DNA of 18,048 bases from an uncultured Novosphingobium sp. (GTDB lineage: Bacteria; Pseudomonadota; Alphaproteobacteria; Sphingomonadales; Sphingomonadaceae): the NCBI GenBank assembly GCA_937897535.1, contig CALCQB010000313.1:1-18048 (forward strand), in the 5' to 3' direction. Shown here piece after piece: positions 1 through 6,143 of this stretch (positions are counted from its first letter, which is position 1; the number at the start of each line of letters is the position of its first letter). Below the pieces are notes generated by a model. It worked only from the letters and a program-made list of their open reading frames with translations. It ran no database searches and had not been told where the DNA came from. The position numbers and the translations under genes were made by a program.

Positions 1-192
1 ACCGTAATCCAGAACCAGGTTCGAAAGCTGACCATTGGGCACAAACGGTGTAGCGACTGCGTGAGTCACACCACCAAACCTGAAGGCCACAACAGGGAGA
101 CTGGTAAAACCTGAACTGCCATTATTGACGACAACGCCTGTCACTTTCCCTGCGGAAACAGTCGCGGTCGCAACAATTGATGGATCAGCCAC
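1..192 (-). CDS. Partial repeat-rich protein (3' end outside window)
   Basis: On the minus strand an open frame reads from about position 192 down to the left edge without a stop. It encodes a Gly/Val/Thr-rich beta-type sequence with segments such as VATATVSAGKVTGVVVNNG and SGFTSLPVVAF. This looks like one unit of the GxVTGVxVxNGGSGYTSxPxV repeats seen in phage tail-associated and surface proteins. No ATG is present. A GTG at 190-192 is the only convenient start and overlaps the end of the upstream nuclease gene by 8 bases. Upstream of that the frame stays open but runs inside the nuclease coding region and looks like shadow. The true N-terminus may therefore have been lost. The composition is unlike a shadow frame, which is why I list it. 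Function is unknown, and the start is a guess. Confidence 0.4.
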   Translation of the reverse strand, partial: MADPSIVATATVSAGKVTGVVVNNGSSGFTSLPVVAFRFGGVTHAVATPFVPNGQLSNLVLDYG

Positions 193-637
193 AGGCGTGG
201 CCGCGCCAATACCTGTCCCAGCGCAGAACCCAGCCGCCCCTAACCATGGCACAAGACAAATCGCCAACCTTCGGTGACTGGCACCAAGCAGCGGTCCTAC
301 TGCCTCCCGCCCCGCCGTCTGACTTGCAGCGCAGGGTCGGCCCTTCCACCAGCAAGTGCCCCTCCGCCGTGGGCCCCACAGTTCTCCCCAAGAGCGCCGC
401 AAGTGCATCGCGGGATTCCCTCCCGCTGATTGAAGGACAGGGCTGATTGTCCCGGCATGTTTCGTCAATCTCGCGCGCAGCTATCCCCGCAAGGCGGACC
501 CTAGGGCCTTCGGCGCACCAAATAGGCCCGTCGCCGTCCCAAACCCGGATGGGGGTGCAGTCAAAGGTCTGTCCTTCGGGGACCACAAGTGCGGCGGCTA
601 GGAAAGCTAGGATCGTCACCGCCGGTAAGGTTCGCAA
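185..637 (-). CDS. Secreted SNase-like (thermonuclease family) nuclease
   Basis: A protein of about 150 residues with an N-terminal hydrophobic signal (ILAFLAAALVVP), then a staphylococcal-nuclease (OB-fold) core. CTPIRVWDGDGPIWC is the usual first strand and Asp-containing turn. RVRLAGIAAREIDE carries the Arg and Glu/Asp positions of the SNase active site, and SRTAAWC probably holds the second Arg. The C-terminal block DLSCAMVRGGWVLRWDRYW is typical of the cysteine-containing bacterial variants. Family members cut DNA and RNA outside the cytoplasm in a calcium-dependent way. The given start is TTG at 637, which supplies an Arg before the signal. An alternative GTG at 617-619 overlaps the stop of the upstream excalibur gene as GTGA and would give 144 residues. 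Either start implies translational coupling to that gene. Confidence 0.8.
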   Translation of the reverse strand: MRTLPAVTILAFLAAALVVPEGQTFDCTPIRVWDGDGPIWCAEGPRVRLAGIAAREIDETCRDNQPCPSISGRESRDALAALLGRTVGPTAEGHLLVEGPTLRCKSDGGAGGSRTAAWCQSPKVGDLSCAMVRGGWVLRWDRYWRGHACG

Positions 638-939
638 CCGATGCCGTCGCCGTCCCTGTCCAAGTGTGGCCCATAGCCTGGGTCTCCTCGACGCACCGGG
701 GCGGCACCAGCTGCGCGAGCTTCGGCGCAGTTACGAAATGCACCGGTTGGGCTGGCACTAAACCGCTGTGGCTGCTGTGAGGTACGCGGCGGGGTGCTGC
801 CCCCTCGGTGGCAATGATAGTCGCCGGTCTTTCGGTTGTTGTGGCAGCCCTCGGCGTTCAAGCCGCCTCCATGAGCGAAGGCTACAGGGGTCGGAAGGAC
901 TAAGGTTATTGCCAGAAAGTGCCGCCCCATTCGGTTCAT
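616..939 (-). CDS. Secreted YHYH / excalibur calcium-binding protein
   Basis: A 107-residue protein. Residues 1-22 form a signal peptide (MNRMGRHFLA start, cut near AFA/HG). Residues 23-46 match the histidine-rich YHYH-type motif (HGGGLNAEGCHNNRKTGDYH). A Ser/Pro/Gln linker follows. The C-terminal third is an excalibur domain: FRNCAEARAAGAAPV near 68-82, then the EF-hand-like loop DRDGDGIGCE at about 94-103. Excalibur domains are often found attached to SNase-like nucleases. Here the nuclease is the next gene and overlaps this one, so the two products probably act together outside the cytoplasm. ATG at 939 is chosen over an in-frame GTG at 951 because AGGTGG lies 8 bases before it. Confidence 0.82.
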   Translation of the reverse strand: MNRMGRHFLAITLVLPTPVAFAHGGGLNAEGCHNNRKTGDYHCHRGGSTPPRTSQQPQRFSASPTGAFRNCAEARAAGAAPVRRGDPGYGPHLDRDGDGIGCEPYRR

Positions 940-951
940 TTCAAAACCCAC

Positions 952-1274
952 CTACCAAATTAGCCACCCAACGCATCGACTCAACATGGTTCAGCAAACA
1001 CCACCAGTTAACGCGCGCTTTCGCGCTCTAAATTAAGATACATCAACTCAACAAAGCCATCAACCCGCGCATCACGTAATAGGCGACGGGCGCCAATGTG
1101 AGTCCGAGAATCATGACGAACTCTAGATTTTCTTTCGAGGGCTTCCGCATATCAAGAAATTAGCACGGCGCGCGGCCTGTAGGACAGAAAGTTGCTTAAG
1201 TTCCGCAAGTGAGGCCCAACGGAACGGAAAGACTCCGCCGAGCTGCTAAGGGCGGCGCCTAGAAGCGCTTGCGG
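952..1274. other. Low-information spacer of the accessory block
   Basis: Apart from the small frame at 1043-1150 I see no gene here. The stretch 952-1042 is AT-richer than the chromosome to the right and probably carries the promoter of the excalibur-nuclease pair (minus strand). The segment 1151-1274 shows no recognisable motif. Other open frames here are short and lack coding character. Confidence 0.4.
1043..1150 (-). CDS. Possible 35-residue single-pass membrane peptide
   Basis: A short open frame begins at ATG 1150 and ends at TGA 1043. The predicted peptide starts MRKPSKENLEF, continues as a hydrophobic helix VMILGLTLAPVAYYVM, and ends RGLMALLS. A basic N-terminus, one membrane-spanning helix and a short tail are what a small inner-membrane protein looks like. 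It lies alone between the HTH/tRNA-like block and the excalibur gene, on the same strand. No good Shine-Dalgarno sequence is visible, so expression is uncertain. No family recognised. Confidence 0.35.
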   Translation of the reverse strand: MRKPSKENLEFVMILGLTLAPVAYYVMRGLMALLS

Positions 1275-1371
1275 TGGGCCGTGCCGCCGGATTCGAACCG
1301 GCATCTCCCTCGGTGCACCTTAGTGGCGCTTAGTCGACCGGGGGCGCTCTATCCAGTTGAGCTAGGCACCA
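1275..1371 (-). tRNA. Aberrant tRNA-like sequence with enlarged anticodon region
   Basis: Read on the minus strand, this starts TGGTGCC-TA and has a D arm like those of tRNA-Arg genes (GCTC-AACTGGATA-GAGC). It has a perfect T arm, GCCGG-TTCGAAT-CCGGC. The 3' strand GGCACGG is followed by C and an encoded CCA. Five acceptor pairs (GTGCC/GGCAC) are intact, but the next pair outward is a G-G mismatch. Between position 26 and the T stem there are 42 bases instead of about 22. They cannot form a normal 5-bp anticodon stem with a 7-base loop. Instead they fold as CCC-CGGT / ACCG-A-GGG with an inner GCGCC-ACTAA-GGTGC hairpin. It could be a decayed tRNA, an unusual mobile-element tRNA or a tRNA-like RNA. 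No anticodon can be assigned. Confidence 0.5.
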
Positions 1372-1758
1372 CTACTCCTTCGCCCCCTTCAACCGTTCGT
1401 TGAGCGGCGACAAATCGAAGGCCCTCCCGCCAGCGGGGTGGGTGATCTTGCGGATTACCCCAACATCCAGCAGCCCCTTCAAGACCCGCTGGATGGTCTG
1501 GGTATTCAGCCCCATCCTCTTCGCCAACGTCGCGTTGGACGGATAAACTACCTGCCCCTCCTTCCACCTATGGGCACTCAGGTTGAGCAAAACGACGAGT
1601 TCGTTCGAGGTCAGTCCGAGCTTGCTCTGGAGCCGAAGCAGATCGAACGGCACTCCGACAAATGGGACTTGCTCCCCGGACGCCCCCCACCTGTCGGCCA
1701 CAGCCTCCCAATCGGGATCGTGGGCCCAGTCGAAGTCATGGGGGTCGTGCGCTTCCAT
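1372..1758 (-). CDS. Small helix-turn-helix protein of mobile-element type
   Basis: A 128-residue protein. The N-terminus is acidic and His/Asp-rich (EAHDPHDFDWAHDPDW). Residues about 37-100 form a winged helix-turn-helix: LRLQSKLGLTSNELVVLLNL, then YPSNATLAKRMGLNTQTIQR as the recognition part and VLKGLLDVGVIRKI leading into the wing. This matches the HTH class (HTH_36-like) found in plasmid/phage replication initiators and small regulators of integrated elements. ATG at 1758 is chosen over an upstream in-frame TTG (1797) because AAGGAG lies 5-6 bases before it. Its TAG stop is directly followed by the tRNA-like sequence on the same strand. The gene lies next to the break in yifB, which fits a terminal gene of an inserted element. 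Whether it acts in replication, excision or transcription cannot be told. Confidence 0.7.
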   Translation of the reverse strand: MEAHDPHDFDWAHDPDWEAVADRWGASGEQVPFVGVPFDLLRLQSKLGLTSNELVVLLNLSAHRWKEGQVVYPSNATLAKRMGLNTQTIQRVLKGLLDVGVIRKITHPAGGRAFDLSPLNERLKGAKE

Positions 1759-1797
1759 TTGCGCTCCTTGCCTGAAAAATCGCAGGCCCCCAAACAA

Positions 1798-1849
1798 TGA
1801 TTCTTATGTATAGTAGAATTTATACGTTTTTTTTCGATTGGAAGGGTCT
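1798..1849 (-). promoter_or_regulatory. AT-rich probable promoter/operator of the HTH gene
   Basis: A short AT-rich stretch between the yifB break and the HTH gene, with an A/T run and TATA-like hexamers (TATAAA and TATACA on the minus strand). It contains a dyad, GTATA-N8-TATAC, that could be an operator. No well-spaced -35 box stands out, so the exact promoter is not assigned. Confidence 0.3.
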
Positions 1850-2503
1850 TTACGTTCCTAAAGGAAGCAAGTTGTGACCGCCCGCCGCAGCAATTTCCAG
1901 CGCGCGCTTGGCGGTCTCCTGGCCCTTGACCTGCTTGAGGTCGGGCCCGAACCCCGGCGGCTCGGCCTCGCCCGGCTGGGGCTGGGGCAGTTGCTGGGTG
2001 CCCTTGAGGTGGTTGAGCAGGCTTATCAGGTTGGGGGCGGGCACCACCGCCACCCCGCTCGCCCAGGCCGCCTCGCTGCCCTGCGCCGCCGGGCAGATCA
2101 GCCCGAGGTCCTGTCCGCTGGCATGGAGCGCGGCGAGCAGCACGCCCGGCGAGGCGACGATCCGGCCGTCGAGCGCCAGTTCGCCGACCGCGACGAAATC
2201 GCCGAGCTGCTCGGCATCGGTCACCCCCATCGCCGCCAGCAGCGCCAGCGCGATCGGCAGATCATAGTGCGAACCTTCCTTGGGCAGGTCGGCAGGGGAC
2301 AGGTTGATCGTGATCCGCTTGGGCGGCAGCGACAGACCCATCGCCGATAGCGCGGCGTGAACCCGCTCCTTGCTTTCGTTGATCGCCTTGTCGGGCAGAC
2401 CGACCAGGTTGAACTTGGGCAATCCGGGGGCAATCTGGCACTGCACTTCGACCGAGCGCGCCTCCAGCCCGAGATAAGCCACCGTCTGCACCAGCGCGAC
2501 CAA
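1850..2503 (-). pseudogene. yifB: Truncated yifB/comM (Mg-chelatase-like AAA+ ATPase), N-terminal part only
   Basis: The first 217 residues are a clear YifB/ComM N-terminus: VALVQTVAYLGLEARSVEV, IAPGLPKFNLVGLPDKAINE, ITINLSPADLPKEGSHYDLP and KGQETAKRALEIAAAGGHNL. This covers the ChlI/Lon-like domain. Family members are about 500 residues and continue after GGHNLL into the Walker A motif (GPPGxGKS). Here the sequence departs at exactly that point (LLPLGT, then TAA), so the whole AAA+ ATPase and the C-terminal domain are missing. The TTG start has a good AGGGGG ribosome site 6 bases upstream. ComM is a branch-migration helicase in natural transformation; this fragment cannot hydrolyse ATP. The break is best explained by insertion of the DNA at 1-1870, or by a deletion. 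Confidence 0.85.
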
Positions 2504-2651
2504 GTAATTCCCCCTTGCGGAATAGTCCGAATACTTGAGTGATGGCGCGTAGTTCGCTGCTTGTCGAGCCGATAGCGCCGGAACGGCGGTAACCGCTTCT
2601 TAACCGCCTGCCTTGGCAAGCCGGTAAGGGGCCGGACCCGATTAAGATGCC

Positions 2652-3329
2652 ATGCGCTCCATCGCCATCCTGCTGCTGTCGTTGCTCGCCCTCGCCACCC
2701 CGGCGACGGCGCGCGAGCGGGTGGTGATCGAAGAGACGATCGAGATCACCGAATATGTCGACGAGGGCGGCTCGGAGCGGGTGGTCAATGTCGCGCCCGC
2801 GCCAATCCCCCATGGCATCGCCCGGTTCGGCCCGTTCGTGGTGCTCGATGGCACCCGCGCGGCGATGGTCGACGTGACCGACAGCGCCAGCCCGGCGCAG
2901 TTTGCGGCGATGGTCCGGGCCTATCCCGGAATCGCCCTGCTCGAGCTGATCGAAGTGCCCGGGACCGAGGACGACCGCGCCAACCTGCGGCTCGGCCGGA
3001 TGATCCGCGCGCGCGGGATCGCGACGCACGTTCCGGCCGGTGGCTCGGTCCGTTCGGGCGGGGTCGAGCTGTTTCTGGCCGGCACGACCCGGATCGCCGA
3101 CCCCGGTGCCGAGTTCGCGGTCCATGCCTGGGCCGACGAGGACGGCCGCGAGGCGACTGATTACCCGGCCGACGCCCCGGAAAACCGCGCCTATGTTGAT
3201 TACTACGTCGAGATGGGGATGCCGGCCGATCAGGCCCGCGCGTTCTATGCCATGACCAACTCGGTCCCCAACGGCGATGCCAGGTGGTTGACGGCCGCTG
3301 ACATCGGCCAGTGGGTCGCGCTCGATTGA
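2652..3329 (+). CDS. Secreted ClpP/crotonase-fold-like protein (COG3904-like)
   Basis: A 225-residue protein with a clean signal peptide (MRSIAILLLSLLALATPATA, cut near residue 20). The mature part has features of periplasmic ClpP-like proteins: LLELIEVPGTEDDRANLRLG, then GRMIRARGIATHVPAG, GSVRSGGVELFLAGTTRI and GAEFAVHAW. In relatives the middle motif is usually CxSAC followed by F.AG, with Ser as nucleophile and a later His. Here Ser135 and His158 are kept but the flanking cysteines and alanine are replaced, so enzymatic activity is uncertain. The C-terminal YYVEMGMPADQARAFYAMTN resembles the helical end of these proteins. It is transcribed divergently from the yifB remnant, and its own promoter must lie in 2504-2651. 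The substrate is unknown. Confidence 0.55.
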   Translation: MRSIAILLLSLLALATPATARERVVIEETIEITEYVDEGGSERVVNVAPAPIPHGIARFGPFVVLDGTRAAMVDVTDSASPAQFAAMVRAYPGIALLELIEVPGTEDDRANLRLGRMIRARGIATHVPAGGSVRSGGVELFLAGTTRIADPGAEFAVHAWADEDGREATDYPADAPENRAYVDYYVEMGMPADQARAFYAMTNSVPNGDARWLTAADIGQWVALD

Positions 3330-3333
3330 ATTC

Positions 3334-3477
3334 GGCTCACCCCAAGAACCGAAGACCCAAAGATGTTCCGCGCGCCGCAGGCAAAAACTCCCTTCAATGC
3401 AAGTTTGGTCAGACATCGCGATCGATTGGAGGGCGGCTGCGCCGCAATCGCGACATCTTGGGTTCTTTGGGTGAACC
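3334..3477. repeat. Imperfect inverted repeat between the secreted protein gene and rpmH
   Basis: The left arm begins at 3334 (GGCTCACCCCAAGAACC). The right arm, read in reverse complement from 3477, is GGTTCACCCAAAGAACC, then CAAGATGT (left counterpart AAGATGT at 3359-3365). Inside lies a second, shorter inverted repeat (TCGCGAT at 3416-3422 and ATCGCGA at 3447-3453) around a GGCGGCTGCGCCGC core. It looks like a dispersed palindromic element and may also act as a terminator for the upstream gene. Confidence 0.55.
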
Positions 3478-3504
3478 ATTCAGCCCCAATTTCCACCCGA
3501 ATCC

Positions 3505-3531
3505 CTTGACTCGGTATCGCGCCCCTAGTAA
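3505..3531 (+). promoter_or_regulatory. Candidate promoter of the rpmH operon
   Basis: CTTGAC (3505-3510) fits an alphaproteobacterial -35 box, and CTAGTAA (3525-3531) a possible -10 region. The spacing is a little short. The position, about 60 bases before the rpmH start and after the repeat element, suits the start of the rpmH-rnpA-yidD-yidC-engB transcript. Confidence 0.4.
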
Positions 3532-3591
3532 CGGCGCGCGTCTGATCGGGGACTTCCCCGCACGCACCAAGATTTCTTCGAGGTTTTTGAA

Positions 3592-3726
3592 ATGAAGCGC
3601 ACCTTCCAGCCGAGCAACCTTGTCCGCGCCCGCCGCCATGGTTTCCGCACCCGCAGCGCCACTGTCGGCGGCCGCAAGGTGCTGGCCGCCCGCCGTGCGC
3701 GTGGCCGCAAGAAGCTCAGCGCCTGA
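3592..3726 (+). CDS. rpmH: 50S ribosomal protein L34
   Basis: The 44-residue product MKRTFQPSNLVRARRHGFRT, ending RGRKKLSA, is unmistakably bacterial L34. It is the small basic protein of the large ribosomal subunit that binds 23S rRNA. Its length is exactly that of the family. The gene opens the conserved rpmH-rnpA-yidD-yidC cluster, with rnpA starting 14 bases after its stop. ATG at 3592 begins the universally conserved MKRTFQPS. Confidence 0.98.
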   Translation: MKRTFQPSNLVRARRHGFRTRSATVGGRKVLAARRARGRKKLSA

Positions 3727-3740
3727 GCGAAAGCCAGACG

Positions 3741-4091
3741 ATGTCGGTCCTGACCAAAAGGGCCGATTTTCTAGCAGCAAACCGGGGCTTGCGGATCGCA
3801 CGTCCCGGTTTTGTCTTGCTGGCCCGGTCCAACGGGCTGGAGCAGATGCGCTATGGCATCACCGTCACCAAGAAGATCGGCAACGCGGTGGTCCGCAACC
3901 GGATGAAGCGGCGGTTCCGCGCGCTGCTGCGCGAGCTGCTGCCCCAGGCCGGCCTGGCCGCGCACGATCACGTCCTGATCGGCCGCGAAGGCGGGGTAGA
4001 GCGCGACTTTGCCAAACTGCGCGAAGAATTGGCCATGGCGCTGTCCCGTGCCGCCGAGGGCAAGGGCGATCCGCCAAGGAAACGCCGGTGA
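3741..4091 (+). CDS. rnpA: Ribonuclease P protein component
   Basis: A 116-residue basic protein. It has the RnpA features: LTKRADFLAANRG at the start, then GLEQMRYGITVTKKIGNAVV and the signature RNRMKRRFRALLREL that contacts the P RNA. This protein is the cofactor of the RNase P ribozyme, which removes 5' leaders from pre-tRNAs. The length is normal. It follows rpmH closely, and its TGA overlaps the GTG start of yidD (GTGA), so the two are translationally coupled. The C-terminal tail (GKGDPPRKRR) is more basic and less conserved. Confidence 0.96.
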   Translation: MSVLTKRADFLAANRGLRIARPGFVLLARSNGLEQMRYGITVTKKIGNAVVRNRMKRRFRALLRELLPQAGLAAHDHVLIGREGGVERDFAKLREELAMALSRAAEGKGDPPRKRR

Positions 4092-4297
4092 AACGGCTGC
4101 TGATCCTGATCGCCCGGGGCTGGCAACTCGGTCCGTCGCGGATCCTTCCGCCAACGTGCCGCTACGCCCCGTCGTGCTCGCAATATGCGATCGAGGCGCT
4201 CGAAAAACACGGCACGATTAAGGGTGGCTGGTTGGCAGTGAAGCGTATAATGCGCTGCCATCCCTGGGGAGGGCATGGCTTTGATCCGGTGCCTTGA
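4088..4297 (+). CDS. yidD: Membrane protein insertion efficiency factor YidD
   Basis: A 69-residue protein with all YidD landmarks: a short amphipathic N-terminus (MKRLLILIARGWQ), then PPTCRYAPSCSQYAIEALEK and GGWLAVKRIMRCHPWGGHGF-DPVP. Three conserved cysteines are present. YidD is peripheral at the inner membrane and assists the YidC/Sec insertion of membrane proteins. The GTG start at 4088 overlaps the rnpA stop. YidC follows about 57 bases later, as in most proteobacteria. Confidence 0.95.
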   Translation: MKRLLILIARGWQLGPSRILPPTCRYAPSCSQYAIEALEKHGTIKGGWLAVKRIMRCHPWGGHGFDPVP

Positions 4298-4354
4298 TCG
4301 GCACCGAACCTTCCCCATTTGACCTACAACGAATTTTCCAAGCAGGGGCCCGCA

Positions 4355-6139
4355 GTGGACAAGCAGAATTACCGCAACATGATCCTGGCCGGGATCCTGA
4401 CCGTGACGATCCTGCTCGGCTGGGACATGGCGATGCGGTATTTCTACCCCAACGCCAAGGCCCCCACGCCCGCCGCCGCCGCCAGTGCCACCCCCAGCGC
4501 CGCGGCCAGCGACACGCCCAAGAAGACCCGCGAAGGCGGGCTGACCAACCCGGCCGACATCGCGCTTGAGGCGCAGGACATCAAGACCGCGCTGGCCAGC
4601 CCGGCCCGAGTCAAGATCGCCGCACCAGGCCTGTCGGGTTCGATCAACCTGACCGGCGGGATGATCGACGATCTGACCACCAATCGCCACACCGCCGCGC
4701 TCGATCAGGCGCAGGGGCCGCAGCGGATCTTTTCGCCGGCCGGAACCCCGGCGCAGCAATATGCCCAGTTCGGCTGGACCATGGGCGACGGCGCGCCAGC
4801 CATCGCCCTGCCCAACGCCCAGACCCTGTGGACCGCCCCGGCCGGCGCCCGGTTGACCCCGCAGACCCCGGTCACGCTCAGCTGGAACAACGGCGGCGGG
4901 CAGACCTTTTCGCTGACCTATGCGATCGACGCCGACTACATGCTGACGGTAACCCAGGCGGTCAGCAACAGCGGCCCCGCCCCGGTCGCGGTCAAGCCGG
5001 TCGCCCAGCTCAACCGCACCGACAAGACCGCTTCGGTCGACAGCTTCAATGTCCATTCCGGCCCGTTCGGGGCCTATGACGAAACCGTCTCGTTCAGCAC
5101 CGACTACAAGACGGTGACCGAGGCCGGGACCGTTGCCAATACCGGCAATCCCAACTGGATCGGCTTTACCGACATCTACTGGATGAGCACGCTGATCCCC
5201 GAAAAGGCCGGCGCCAGCAGCGATTTCCGCGCGCTCGGCAACGGGGTTTTCCTCGCCAACCTTTTCTACCCGCAAGTCGCGATCGCGCCCGGCCAGCAGG
5301 GCACCCGCGTAACGAAACTGTTTGCCGGGGCCAAGGAAACCGAAGTCCTCGACCGTTATCAGGACGCCGGCATCCCGCAGTTCGGGCTGGCGATCGACTG
5401 GGGCTGGTTCCGCTGGTTCGAAAAGCCGATCTTCTGGCTGCTCAAGAGCCTGTTCGGCGCGGTCGGCAACTTTGGCCTCGCGATCATGCTGCTGACCGTG
5501 ATCGTCAAGGGGATCATGTTCCCGGTCTCGCAGAAGCAATTCGCGTCGATGGCGGCGATGAAGGCGATCCAGCCCAAGATGAAGGCGATCCAAGAACGCT
5601 ACAAGGACGACAAGCAGCAGCAGCAGCAAGAGGTGATGGCACTCTACAAGAAGGAAGGCGTCAACCCGCTGGCCGGCTGCCTGCCGATCTTCCTGCAAAT
5701 CCCGGTGTTCTTCGCGCTGTACAAGACCCTGATCGTCTCGGTCGAAATGCGCCACCAGCCGTTCATCCTGTGGATCAAGGATCTGTCCGCACCCGATCCG
5801 CTGCACGTGCTCAACCTGTTCGGGCTGCTGCCGTTCAACCCGCCGGCCTTCCTGGCGATCGGCGTGCTGGCGATCCTGCTGGGGATCACGATGTGGCTGC
5901 AGTTCAAGCTCAACCCGGCGCAGATGGACCCGGTCCAGCAGCAGGTCTTTGCGATCATGCCGTGGATGATGATGTTCGTCATGGCCCCGTTCGCGGCCGG
6001 GCTGCTGATCTACTGGATCACCAACAACATGCTGACCATCGCCCAGCAGACCTACCTCTATTCGCGGCATCCCGCGCTGAAGGTCCAGGCCGACAAGGAC
6101 GTGATCGACCACCAGCGGGCCAAGGCGCGCGGGAAGTAA
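4355..6139 (+). CDS. yidC: Membrane protein insertase YidC
   Basis: A 594-residue proteobacterial-type YidC. TM1 lies at about residues 9-27, a large periplasmic P1 beta domain spans about 30-340, and the conserved Oxa1-type core makes up the last 240 residues. The core includes FGLAIMLLTVIVKGIMFPVS (TM2), a cytoplasmic coiled hairpin, GCLPIFLQIPVFFALYKTLI, FILWIKDLSAPDPLHVL, and the final pair of helices ending LLIYWITNNMLTIAQQTYLY. The essential positive charge in the TM2 groove is a Lys here (residue 385), where E. coli has Arg. A run of five Gln lies in the cytoplasmic hairpin. I chose the GTG start at 4355 (MDKQNYRNMILAG) because it matches the family N-terminus. An upstream TTG at 4319 would add 12 unsupported residues. 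It inserts and folds inner-membrane proteins, with SecYEG or alone. Confidence 0.96.
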   Translation: MDKQNYRNMILAGILTVTILLGWDMAMRYFYPNAKAPTPAAAASATPSAAASDTPKKTREGGLTNPADIALEAQDIKTALASPARVKIAAPGLSGSINLTGGMIDDLTTNRHTAALDQAQGPQRIFSPAGTPAQQYAQFGWTMGDGAPAIALPNAQTLWTAPAGARLTPQTPVTLSWNNGGGQTFSLTYAIDADYMLTVTQAVSNSGPAPVAVKPVAQLNRTDKTASVDSFNVHSGPFGAYDETVSFSTDYKTVTEAGTVANTGNPNWIGFTDIYWMSTLIPEKAGASSDFRALGNGVFLANLFYPQVAIAPGQQGTRVTKLFAGAKETEVLDRYQDAGIPQFGLAIDWGWFRWFEKPIFWLLKSLFGAVGNFGLAIMLLTVIVKGIMFPVSQKQFASMAAMKAIQPKMKAIQERYKDDKQQQQQEVMALYKKEGVNPLAGCLPIFLQIPVFFALYKTLIVSVEMRHQPFILWIKDLSAPDPLHVLNLFGLLPFNPPAFLAIGVLAILLGITMWLQFKLNPAQMDPVQQQVFAIMPWMMMFVMAPFAAGLLIYWITNNMLTIAQQTYLYSRHPALKVQADKDVIDHQRAKARGK

Positions 6140-6143
6140 TCCG

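Noticed and set aside
447..1031. Plus-strand frames opposite the nuclease and excalibur genes
   Set aside because: No domain or ribosome site; the minus-strand frames have clear signal peptides and conserved domains.
1275..1371. tmRNA piece or selenocysteine tRNA
   Set aside because: No tag-coding region or tmRNA acceptor signature, no UCA anticodon and no long 6-bp D stem as in tRNA-Sec.
2262..3479. 405-codon minus-strand frame spanning the secreted protein gene and running into yifB
   Set aside because: Its tail overlaps yifB in another frame and the rest mirrors the real plus-strand gene.
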